From Thermoflexia bacterium (lineage in GTDB: Bacteria > Chloroflexota > Anaerolineae > B4-G1 > SLSP01), in contig JAUWHU010000588.1 of the NCBI GenBank assembly GCA_030605705.1, positions 1-12,088 of the forward strand: 12,088 nucleotides of DNA, written 5' to 3'. The notes below the pieces were generated by a model. That model worked only from the letters and a program-made list of their open reading frames with translations, was not told the DNA's origin and did not search any database. The position numbers and the translations under genes were made by a program. Positions within the stretch are counted from its first letter, which is position 1; each line of letters opens with the position of its first letter. Positions 1 to 6,179 of the stretch are shown one piece after another.

Positions 1-75
1 GATCGCAAGCGCGCCCTGCGTCGCCGCGACCTGTTGAAGGCGCTGAAAGGCGGCAAGGCATTGCTCGAAGAATAA
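1..75 (+). CDS. C-terminal end of an unidentified protein (partial)
   Basis: An open frame enters from the left edge and ends with TAA at 73-75. The 24 visible residues are very basic (DRKRALRRRDLL...) and end in LLEE. This is too little to assign a family. It is called coding because the frame is open, the codon use is GC-rich like the neighbours, and clearly non-coding repeat DNA begins right after the stop. Confidence 0.5.
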   Translation, partial: DRKRALRRRDLLKALKGGKALLEE

Positions 76-87
76 GGGTTGAAGGTT

Positions 88-110
88 ACAAGTTGGCAAG
101 TTAAAAGCTG
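88..110 (+). repeat. 23-bp direct repeat, left copy
   Basis: This sequence recurs at 301-323 with 22 of 23 bases identical (one G/A change). The two copies bracket the imperfect inverted-repeat element at 114-298. The internal 11-mer AAGTTGGCAAG (90-100) is also found at 2476-2486, where it abuts another repeat element. Confidence 0.75.
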
Positions 111-113
111 AAT

Positions 114-298
114 CTACTGAAAAAACCAAGAATTTCACCACGGAGGACACAGAGAGCACAGAGATTTTAAACATGACCTTGAGAAAATTAATTTTTTGAC
201 GTGTAAAGTGTAATTTTCTTAAATCAATCATCAAATTTTCTCCATCTTCTCCGTGTCCTCTGTGTCTCTGTGGTGAGAAGGACCTTTTTTCAGCGGAG
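114..298. mobile_element. MITE-like non-coding element with long imperfect terminal inverted repeats
   Basis: The left arm (about 114-162) reads CTACTGAAAAAACC, then CACCACGGAGGACACAGAG. The right arm (about 241-298) is its imperfect reverse complement: CTCCGTGTCCTCTGTG, then CTGTGGTGAGAAGG, then CCTTTTTTCAGCGGAG. The centre (about 165-240) is AT-rich and non-coding. 'CCACAGAGACACAGAGGACACGG'-like sequences are dispersed in many environmental bacterial genomes. Near-identical 23-bp direct repeats flank it at 88-110 and 301-323. There is no transposase, so if mobile it would be moved in trans. Calling it a mobile element is inference. Confidence 0.55.
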
Positions 299-300
299 TC

Positions 301-323
301 ACAAGTTAGCAAGTTAAAAGCTG
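301..323 (+). repeat. 23-bp direct repeat, right copy
   Basis: Partner of 88-110, differing at one base. It begins directly after the right arm of the inverted-repeat element. Confidence 0.75.
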
Positions 324-363
324 TGCTGGCGGCGGTGGTGTCAAACGCATAGAGGGCCGGCGC

Positions 364-397
364 AAGTAGGGCGGGATGCCATCCCGCCCTACTTTTT
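364..397 (+). terminator. Perfect 14-bp hairpin with trailing T-run; terminator-like palindrome
   Basis: The arms AAGTAGGGCGGGAT (364-377) and ATCCCGCCCTACTT (381-394) pair perfectly around a GCC loop and are followed by more T residues (to 397). This has the form of a Rho-independent terminator and could end the upstream transcript before the operon promoter at about 404-431. The same palindrome type (GTAGGGCGGGAT...) occurs as a dispersed repeat in several bacterial phyla, so it may be a repeat element that happens to work as a terminator. Confidence 0.55.
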
Positions 398-403
398 GTT
401 GGA

Positions 404-431
404 TTGCGTTTGCCGGAAATGTACTTATAAT
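404..431 (+). promoter_or_regulatory. Candidate sigma70-type promoter of the ACT-ATPase operon
   Basis: A perfect -10 hexamer TATAAT lies at 426-431. A weak -35 (TTGCGT, 404-409) sits 16 bp upstream. Transcription would start near 438, giving a leader of about 100 nt before the ACT-domain gene at 540. It lies just after the terminator-like hairpin. I saw no comparably good promoter later in the cluster. Confidence 0.5.
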
Positions 432-513
432 GCGCCTTGTCTGTGTTGATTGTTTGAGGCTCTACTCCCTGCCCACGGTACGGGGGCTGGGAGCAGATAT
501 GGGAGACGTAGTG

Positions 514-527
514 GCGACTTCAGTCGC
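514..527. repeat. Small palindrome GCGACT-TC-AGTCGC next to the ribosome binding site
   Basis: Six-base arms (514-519 and 522-527) surround a two-base loop and end one base before the GAAGG (528-532) that serves as Shine-Dalgarno for the ORF at 540. It resembles short dispersed palindromes of the form GTGGCGACTTCAGTCGC. A hairpin here could affect translation of the ACT gene. The upstream extension of the frame to TTG 450 runs through this repeat, which argues against that start. Confidence 0.5.
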
Positions 528-539
528 GAAGGCAAAACG

Positions 540-1019
540 ATGACTAATAGAAAAATTCAAGCCGAGGGATTGCTCCACCATGACCATCTGGCGATGATTG
601 GCATCATGGCTATTCCCTCACATGCCGGTGTGGGTGGACGGCTCTTCTCTGCATTGAGCGATCAGGGGATCAACGTCGAGTTCATCGTGCATCTGATTGA
701 CCTGGAGGAAGAGGATGACGTTGTCCTGTGCGTGGATCGGGATGATCTGCCGGCGGCCCTGGAAGTGCTCGAGCGCGTACGGGAAGAGGTCGGGGGAAAG
801 GGTATTACCAGTTACCCGGAAGTTGCCCTGGTGAGTCTTTTCGGTCTCGATTTTCGTGAACAACGGGGCGTTGCCAGCCGGATGTTCAAGGTGTTGGGTG
901 ACTGCAATGTCAACATCCGCGCGATCAGCACCTCGCTCTCGACGATTTCCTGCGTGATTAAGGCCCAATGTATAGATGAGGTCATCCACGCGTTGCGCGA
1001 AGCTTTTTCTTTACCCTGA
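540..1019 (+). CDS. Free-standing tandem ACT-domain protein (aspartokinase regulatory-type)
   Basis: This 159-residue soluble protein has two ACT domains (about 17-85 and 94-159) of the aspartate kinase C-terminal kind. Seen: HAGVGGRLFSAL...GINVEFIV in the first, and RGVASRMFKVLGDCNVNIRAISTS with TISCVI in the second, closely matching the aspartokinase pattern. No kinase domain precedes it; the DNA upstream is repeat and promoter. Such domains bind amino acids (lysine or threonine in aspartokinases), so a ligand-sensing regulatory role is likely, but the partner is unknown. The ATG at 540 is chosen because GAAGG (528-532) is well spaced; the longer frame from TTG 450 crosses a palindrome. The stop is 12 bp before atpD, so co-transcription with the ATPase is likely. 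Confidence 0.85.
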   Translation: MTNRKIQAEGLLHHDHLAMIGIMAIPSHAGVGGRLFSALSDQGINVEFIVHLIDLEEEDDVVLCVDRDDLPAALEVLERVREEVGGKGITSYPEVALVSLFGLDFREQRGVASRMFKVLGDCNVNIRAISTSLSTISCVIKAQCIDEVIHALREAFSLP

Positions 1020-2447
<1,428 letters not shown>

Positions 2448-2475
2448 GAGTTGTAAGTTGCAGGTTGAAAGTTGA

Positions 2476-2486
2476 AAGTTGGCAAG
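2476..2486 (+). repeat. Short copy of the AAGTTGGCAAG repeat
   Basis: This 11-mer is identical to 90-100 inside the 23-bp direct repeats upstream. It is preceded by GTTGAAAGTTGAA-type low-complexity sequence (2451-2475) and is directly followed by the inverted repeat at 2486-2552. The same word therefore borders two different dispersed elements. Confidence 0.55.
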
Positions 2487-2552
2487 GGGACGCGGATTTC
2501 ACGGATAAAAAACTGCTAAAAATCCGTGTTTATCCGTGAGAATCTGTGTCCC
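2486..2552. repeat. Imperfect inverted repeat of the 'GGATTTCACGGAT' dispersed type
   Basis: The left arm GGGGACGCGGATTTCACGG...ATAAA (2486-2509) pairs with TTTATCCGTGAGAATCTGTG...CCC (2529-2552). The inner 11 bases (TCACGGATAAA) match perfectly and the outer arm imperfectly. It is non-coding and lies in the 260-bp atpD-atpC gap. The wording is typical of a dispersed bacterial repeat family. Confidence 0.55.
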
Positions 2553-2624
2553 AAATCAAAACGACAATTCCAGAGAAGTTGTCATGAGTATTTACACACC
2601 ACCAAGGACGAAAATTCTAGCTCG

Positions 2625-2673
2625 GGCCGGTCTCCTGACCGTGCCCGTCTGTGGCTCGGTCAGGAGACCGGCC
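2625..2673. repeat. Perfect 17-bp palindromic hairpin upstream of atpC
   Basis: GGCCGGTCTCCTGACCG (2625-2641) and its exact reverse complement (2657-2673) flank a 15-base loop. Outer matches CGAAAAT (2609-2615) and ATTTTCG (2686-2692) could extend the stem. It ends 34 bases before the atpC ATG. The perfect arms and lack of a T-run suggest a dispersed palindromic element rather than a terminator, though it could stall polymerase or process the mRNA between beta and epsilon. Confidence 0.7.
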
Positions 2674-2707
2674 ACAGCTGGGGGTATTTTCGAAGCAGAG
2701 TACTCGC

Positions 2708-3157
2708 ATGACTAAAACGCTGCGGCTGGAAGTCCTCACACCCGACGAGATCATCTTGGATGCCGATGTGGAGGCCATCCGCGTGCAACTGGCCGATGGC
2801 TGGTGGGGAATTCTGCCGGGACACACGCCTTTTCTGGCGCACATTCTCGCTGGCATCATGCTCTATCGCCGGCAAGGAGAAACGCGCTACGTGGCTCTGT
2901 ACCAGGGCACACTCGAAATGCAATGGCGCGCCGGCCGGCCGAATGGCGTGCTGGTGTTGACCGCCGCCGCCGAAGAGGGCGCGGACATGGTCGCGTTGGA
3001 GCACGTCCTGGAACAGCAACACGCCCGGCTGAGCCAGATCGCCAGCGAGGCCCACATCGAATTCGCCCGTGCGCGGATGGCGTTGGAGCGCGCGCTGCGC
3101 GAGACAGCGGAACTGTCTCCGCTGGGGCCGACTTCGGCCCGTTCTCTAACAGCATAA
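2708..3157 (+). CDS. atpC: N-type F1Fo ATPase subunit epsilon
   Basis: Epsilon subunit of the central stalk, 149 residues. The N-terminal beta-sandwich has the family pattern LRLEVLTPDEIILDADVEAIRV (6-27), then GWWGILPGHTPFLAHI (31-46). The C-terminal half is charged and helical (EHVLEQQHARLSQIASEAHIEFARARMALERA), like the regulatory helical hairpin. ATG 2708 is chosen because the domain begins right after it and the in-frame upstream stretch (GTG 2651) lies inside the palindrome. No clear Shine-Dalgarno is visible before the ATG, which is unusual in this cluster. It is 260 bp from atpD, a gap filled with repeats. Confidence 0.93.
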   Translation: MTKTLRLEVLTPDEIILDADVEAIRVQLADGWWGILPGHTPFLAHILAGIMLYRRQGETRYVALYQGTLEMQWRAGRPNGVLVLTAAAEEGADMVALEHVLEQQHARLSQIASEAHIEFARARMALERALRETAELSPLGPTSARSLTA

Positions 3158-3184
3158 CCGACTCCCTCTAAGAAAGGTTTTCTA

Positions 3185-3297
3185 ACCGCAAAGAACGCCA
3201 AGGGCGCAAAGTTTTTCAAAGTCTATCTGCAAATTGTTTATGTTTTGGCTGAGATTTTGCAATTTTTCAACCTTCCCCTGTCAAATTTAAAAACTTT
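3185..3297. repeat. Repeat element of the 'CGCAAAGAACGCCAAGGGCGCAAAG' type in the atpC-atpQ gap
   Basis: AACCGCAAAGAACGCC...GGGCGCAAAGTTTTTCAAA (3185-3221) is partly mirrored by TTTAAAAACTTTGTGC ending at 3301, giving imperfect inverted ends around an AT-rich centre. Phrases like ACCGCAAAGAACGCAAAGG are a widespread dispersed bacterial repeat. No ORF or clear promoter is present. Confidence 0.5.
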
Positions 3298-3346
3298 GTG
3301 CTCTCTGTTTGTGGGCACTGCCTGCCCACACCTACGGTCTGTGATG
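3298..3346 (-). repeat. 49-bp dispersed repeat containing a hairpin, copy 1 (inverted relative to 5004-5052)
   Basis: The reverse complement matches 5004-5052 at 44 of 49 bases by eye. The core hairpin is TGTGGGCA (3310-3317) pairing with TGCCCACA (3323-3330). The outer parts resemble the CACCACAGAG...GGACACGGAG repeat seen at 241-285, so this looks like one palindrome nested in another repeat. Confidence 0.65.
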
Positions 3347-3371
3347 AAATTCTTAGCTGGGAGGGGAATAG

Positions 3372-3638
3372 ATGGCTGAACCGGAGAAGCCGTCCTTTCA
3401 AATACCTGAGCAGAGAAATGGCGCATCCAGAAACTTCTGGCACTTGGCTGCCGAGGCGACTATGTTGGGCTGGAACCTGGCCGTGCCTATCGTGGGAGGC
3501 GTACTGCTGGGGCGTTACCTCGACGATATGTGGGGCCAGGAATTTACCTGGACCCTCACCCTGTTGCTGCTGGGCGTGCTGGTAGCCTTTAATTACTTGT
3601 ACACCACCTATGTTGAACATGCGAGGGAAGGGGAGTAA
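3372..3638 (+). CDS. atpQ: N-ATPase accessory membrane protein AtpQ (AtpI/AtpZ-like)
   Basis: A small, 88-residue integral membrane protein of the 'ATPase gene 1'/AtpI-like family. N-ATPase operons carry it as atpQ between epsilon and a; it is presumed to help c-ring assembly or divalent-cation uptake. Seen: a soluble N-terminus, TM helix about 30-50 ending in GGVLLGRYLDDMWG, and TM helix about 58-79 (WTLTLLLLGVLVAFNYLY). This G..LG..LD..WG then LLLG pattern is the family signature. Strong Shine-Dalgarno GGGAGGGG (3359-3366), five bases before the ATG. The last codons and stop (GGG GAG TAA) lie inside the first unit of the downstream GGGAGTAA array, so the C-terminus may have been altered by the repeat. 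Confidence 0.85.
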   Translation: MAEPEKPSFQIPEQRNGASRNFWHLAAEATMLGWNLAVPIVGGVLLGRYLDDMWGQEFTWTLTLLLLGVLVAFNYLYTTYVEHAREGE

Positions 3639-3729
3639 GGGAGTAAGGGAGTAAGGGAGTAAGGGAGTAAGGGAGTAAGGGAGTAAGGGAGTAGGGAGTA
3701 AGGGAGTAGGGAGTAGAGAGTAGAGAGTA
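3631..3729 (+). repeat. Tandem GGGAGTA(A) array, left arm (about 13 units)
   Basis: There are seven perfect 8-mers GGGAGTAA (3631-3686), then GGGAGTA, GGGAGTAA, GGGAGTA, GGGAGTA and two GAGAGTA units to 3729. The mix of 7- and 8-base units suggests slippage. The array starts inside the atpQ stop region and ends at the GGAGGGG Shine-Dalgarno (3730-3736) of the next gene. Every full unit contains GGAG, a Shine-Dalgarno-like core. The reverse complement recurs at 4108-4157. Confidence 0.95.
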
Positions 3730-3743
3730 GGAGGGGAGAAAGT

Positions 3744-4106
3744 ATGGGAAGGATCTTGCATTTTCAGCAGTTGGAAGTTTGGCAAGAATCTCACGAGTTG
3801 GTGTTGATGGTGTACCGGATCACAAAAAAATTCCCTGGCGACGAGCGATTTGGGCTGGTTTCACAGATGCGTCGGGCAGCTGTCTCGATACCGGCCAATA
3901 TTGCCGAAGGGTTCAAGCGACGCGGAATCCGGGACAAAATCCGCTTCTACAACATCTCAGAAGGTTCGTTGGAAGAACTTAAGTATTACTTCATTCTCTC
4001 AAAGAACCTGGGCTATATTGCATCCAACGACAATTTAATGGCTCAAGCGGAAACCGTGGGGCGTCTTCTCAATGGCTTCATCGCCAGCACCGAGAGCCGC
4101 CGGTAA
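3744..4106 (+). CDS. Four-helix-bundle protein (23S rRNA intervening-sequence / S23 type)
   Basis: A 120-residue soluble protein of the IVS-encoded four-helix-bundle family. Seen: FQQLEVWQESHELVLMVY (7-24), then FPGDERFGLVSQ (30-41), the hallmark QMRRAAVSIPANIAEG (41-56), and ISEGSLEELKYY (71-82). The same fold is encoded within 23S rRNA intervening sequences and by Avd accessory proteins of diversity-generating retroelements; the function of stand-alone copies is unknown. Start ATG 3744 follows GGAGGGG at a spacing of seven. It sits where N-ATPase operons carry atpR and is bracketed by inverted GGGAGTA arrays. Its codon use looks more A/T-rich than the ATPase genes. It is likely an inserted cargo gene, not an ATPase subunit. 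Confidence 0.9.
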   Translation: MGRILHFQQLEVWQESHELVLMVYRITKKFPGDERFGLVSQMRRAAVSIPANIAEGFKRRGIRDKIRFYNISEGSLEELKYYFILSKNLGYIASNDNLMAQAETVGRLLNGFIASTESRR

Positions 4107-4107
4107 C

Positions 4108-4157
4108 TTACTCCCTACTCCCTACTCCCTACTCCCTACTCCCTACTCCCTACTCCC
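4108..4157 (-). repeat. Tandem TACTCCC array, right arm (inverted relative to 3631-3729)
   Basis: TTACTCCC followed by six TACTCCC units (4108-4157), then degraded TACTTCTTCC...CTACTCC to 4177. It begins one base after the stop of the four-helix-bundle gene. It is the reverse complement of the left array, so a transcript could fold with at least 50 bp of G-A-rich/C-U-rich stem around the gene. Confidence 0.95.
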
Positions 4158-4186
4158 TACTTCTTCCTTCCTACTCCATCACTTTC

Positions 4187-4191
4187 AGGAG
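4187..4191 (+). promoter_or_regulatory. Shine-Dalgarno that sets the atpB start
   Basis: AGGAG (4187-4191) stands eight bases before ATG 4200. The in-frame GTG at 4191 overlaps this motif and would have no ribosome site of its own, so ATG 4200 is preferred. Confidence 0.7.
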
Positions 4192-4199
4192 TGAAAACC

Positions 4200-4979
4200 A
4201 TGCAAAAAATCAATAATCACAGGAACTTGATCTTGCTGATCGTGTTGCTCGTTGCTCTGATTGGATTTAGCCAGCTCCTGGAAGGGCCGGCCGGCACGGC
4301 GGAAGAACCTGATATCGCCGGAGAGCTCACCCCCCACGTGATCTTTACTGTTGGCCCCCTGGAGGTGACCTCGACGGTCGTCAACACCTGGGCGATGATG
4401 CTCCTGCTCGGTGTGGGGGCTTATCTGCTGGGACGCGACCTCAAACTGCGTCCGGGGCCGGTTCAGAACCTCTTGGAATGGTTCATTGAGGCCATCGAAG
4501 GGCTGATCCGCCAGATGATGGATGTCCAGGACACGACGCTCTTCTTGCCCATCGTGGGGACGCTGGCGATTTTCATCGGCAGCGCGAATCTGATTGGTTT
4601 GATCCCTCATCTGAAATCGCCTACCCCGGACATCAACACGCCGCTGGCTATGGCGTTAGTCGTGTTTTTCAGCGTGCCCTACTTTGGGGTGCGCATGCGC
4701 GGCCTCGGGGGATACCTCAAACATTACGTCGAACCGACTTTCCTGATGCTGCCTGTTGAGATTGCCAGCGAGCTCGCGCGTACTTTCTCCCTGACCTTTC
4801 GCTTGTTCGGCAACATTCTGGGAGAAGAGATCATCATCAGCATTCTTTTTATCGTGATGCCGTTTTTTGTGCCGGTGCCGATGATGCTGTTCAGTATTTT
4901 CACCGGTTTGTTGCAGGCGTACATTTTCACCCTTTTGACCTGTGTGTACATCGGCGGGGCCATCAAAGCGCACGCATGA
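4200..4979 (+). CDS. atpB: N-type F1Fo ATPase subunit a (stator ion channel)
   Basis: Membrane subunit a, 259 residues, which forms the ion half-channels against the c-ring. Seen: an N-terminal TM helix (about 10-27), an external loop, then TM segments about 60-77, 113-136, 148-165 and 180-255. The essential arginine is Arg201 in TFRLFGNILGEE (199-210), equivalent to the stator Arg of E. coli FRLFGN. LLQAYIFTLLTCVYI (237-251) is the conserved last helix, with Gln239. It lies 93 bases after the four-helix-bundle gene. The 135-bp gap to atpE holds a repeat. Confidence 0.96.
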   Translation: MQKINNHRNLILLIVLLVALIGFSQLLEGPAGTAEEPDIAGELTPHVIFTVGPLEVTSTVVNTWAMMLLLGVGAYLLGRDLKLRPGPVQNLLEWFIEAIEGLIRQMMDVQDTTLFLPIVGTLAIFIGSANLIGLIPHLKSPTPDINTPLAMALVVFFSVPYFGVRMRGLGGYLKHYVEPTFLMLPVEIASELARTFSLTFRLFGNILGEEIIISILFIVMPFFVPVPMMLFSIFTGLLQAYIFTLLTCVYIGGAIKAHA

Positions 4980-5003
4980 CGCTACCGATGAAAAAAGTCG
5001 TCT

Positions 5004-5052
5004 CACCACAGACCGTAGGTGTGGGCAGGTAGTGCCTACAAACAGAGGACAC
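5004..5052 (+). repeat. 49-bp dispersed repeat containing a hairpin, copy 2
   Basis: Inverted partner of 3298-3346 (44 of 49 bases). The core is TGTGGGCA (5020-5027) pairing with TGCCTACA (5033-5040), allowing one G-U pair. Flanks CACCACAGA and CAGAGGACAC look like the two halves of the dispersed CACCACAGAGACACAGAGGACAC repeat, interrupted by the palindrome. Lies in the atpB-atpE gap. Confidence 0.65.
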
Positions 5053-5114
5053 CGAGAAAAAAAAAGGTGAAATTCCTGGTCTTTTCAGTAGACTCATAAC
5101 AAAGGAGTAATACA

Positions 5115-5399
5115 ATGGATTGGAATAACTTGCCGTGGGATAAAATCTTCATCGTGTTGACGGCTTTGATCGCCGGACCTGGCGTCATCGTCGGAGTGAT
5201 TGTGCCGGCCATCGGCCAGATGGTGGTCGCATCTGCCGGGCTGAAAGCCATCGCCCGGCAGCCCGAAGCGGGCGACCGCATCAACACCATCGTTTTGCTT
5301 TCCCTGGCCATGCTGGAATCGCTGGCTATCTACGTCTTGGCCGTGATCTTGATTCTGATCTTTGCGAATCCCATGCTGAAATACATCATCGGCGAATAG
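5115..5399 (+). CDS. atpE: N-type F1Fo ATPase subunit c (rotor ring)
   Basis: Ring-forming hairpin proteolipid, 94 residues. Seen: TM1 (about 11-40), polar loop ARQPEAGDR (47-55), TM2 (about 58-86). The ion-binding carboxylate is Glu68 in LESLAIY. Using the known Ilyobacter tartaricus Na+ site as guide, Gln35, Glu68, Ser69 and Tyr73 align with Gln32, Glu65, Ser66 and Tyr70 without gaps, but Thr67 is replaced by Leu70 and Val63 by Met66. Na+ coupling is thus plausible but not certain. Good Shine-Dalgarno AAAGGAG (5101-5107). From here on the operon is compact; atpF follows after 33 bp. Confidence 0.95.
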   Translation: MDWNNLPWDKIFIVLTALIAGPGVIVGVIVPAIGQMVVASAGLKAIARQPEAGDRINTIVLLSLAMLESLAIYVLAVILILIFANPMLKYIIGE

Positions 5400-5432
5400 C
5401 GAATGGCGGCTGACCGCTGACTGGAGATAGTT

Positions 5433-6179
5433 ATGCTAGAAATCAACTGGAGCACATTGCTGCTTGAGATTGCCAACTTTCTCGTTCTGGCTTATGTGCT
5501 GAACCGTTTTCTCTTCAAGCCCTTGAGAAAGATGCTTGATGAGCGGACGAGTCAGGTGACCCGGGCGATGGATGAGGCGAAGCAATCCCGGCGTGAAGCC
5601 GAGGCCTTGAAATCGGAGTACGAAGGGAAACGTGAGAACATTGAGACGGAAATCGCGGCCCTCAAGAATGAAGTGCGCATTGTCACCGACGCGACGCGAC
5701 AGCAGATGCTTCAAGAGGCGTATCAAGAGATTGAGGCGATGCAGAAACGCGCCAGCGATGAGCTGGAGCAACAGCGCGCCGACGCTCTGCGCCTGCATCG
5801 CGGCAAAATCGGCGAGCTGGTGACCACGCTCACTCGGAGCATGCTGCAGGATATTCTCACCCCGCAATTGCACCAGGCTTATCTGGATGCTTTCCTGGAG
5901 CAGCTGCGTGTTGTGCAACTGGAAGGACGCATCTCCACCGGTGGAGAAGAAACCGTTTCCGCCGAGTTGATCACGGCGACGTCGCTGCCTCAAGGGACCA
6001 AAGCGCGCATCGTGACCACGCTGGAGGCTGTGATAGAACATCCCCTCGAACTCGCGTACCGGGTTGATCCCGCCCTGATCGCCGGTGCGATGGTGCGTCT
6101 CGGCGACACACTGATTGATGGCAGCTTGCAGGTACAGCTTCAGCACCTGCGCAGCCGTTACGAGGCGGAAATTGGATAA
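5433..6179 (+). CDS. atpF: N-type F1Fo ATPase subunit b with delta-like C-terminal domain
   Basis: Peripheral stalk subunit, 248 residues, far longer than ordinary b (about 155-170). Seen: one N-terminal TM helix (about 5-27), a long charged coiled coil (about 33-125), and a C-terminal region ending with a delta-subunit signature, DPALIAGAMVRLGDTLIDG (212-230) followed by SLQVQLQHLR. No separate atpH exists between b and alpha, so this domain presumably caps the alpha3beta3 head as delta does. Fused b-delta and loss of atpH are characteristic of N-ATPases. GGAGAT (5423-5428) provides the ribosome site. The 3' end overlaps the proposed atpA start by 8 bases. Confidence 0.93.
   Translation: MLEINWSTLLLEIANFLVLAYVLNRFLFKPLRKMLDERTSQVTRAMDEAKQSRREAEALKSEYEGKRENIETEIAALKNEVRIVTDATRQQMLQEAYQEIEAMQKRASDELEQQRADALRLHRGKIGELVTTLTRSMLQDILTPQLHQAYLDAFLEQLRVVQLEGRISTGGEETVSAELITATSLPQGTKARIVTTLEAVIEHPLELAYRVDPALIAGAMVRLGDTLIDGSLQVQLQHLRSRYEAEIG

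Noticed and set aside
450..539. N-terminal extension of the ACT protein from TTG 450
   Set aside because: The added 30 residues cross a dispersed palindrome, are not ACT-like, and ATG 540 has a well-placed GAAGG.
3267..3794. Minus-strand 175-residue frame with repeated LLPYSLTP motifs
   Set aside because: The repeats are just the reverse translation of the GGGAGTAA array, and the rest is antisense to atpQ and non-coding repeat. No ribosome site or family likeness.
3744..4106. Diversity-generating retroelement accessory protein (Avd)
   Set aside because: The fold is related, but there is no reverse transcriptase, template repeat or variable target gene in the window.
3631..4157. CRISPR array
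   Set aside because: Units are 7-8 bases in direct tandem with no spacers, and no cas genes are nearby.
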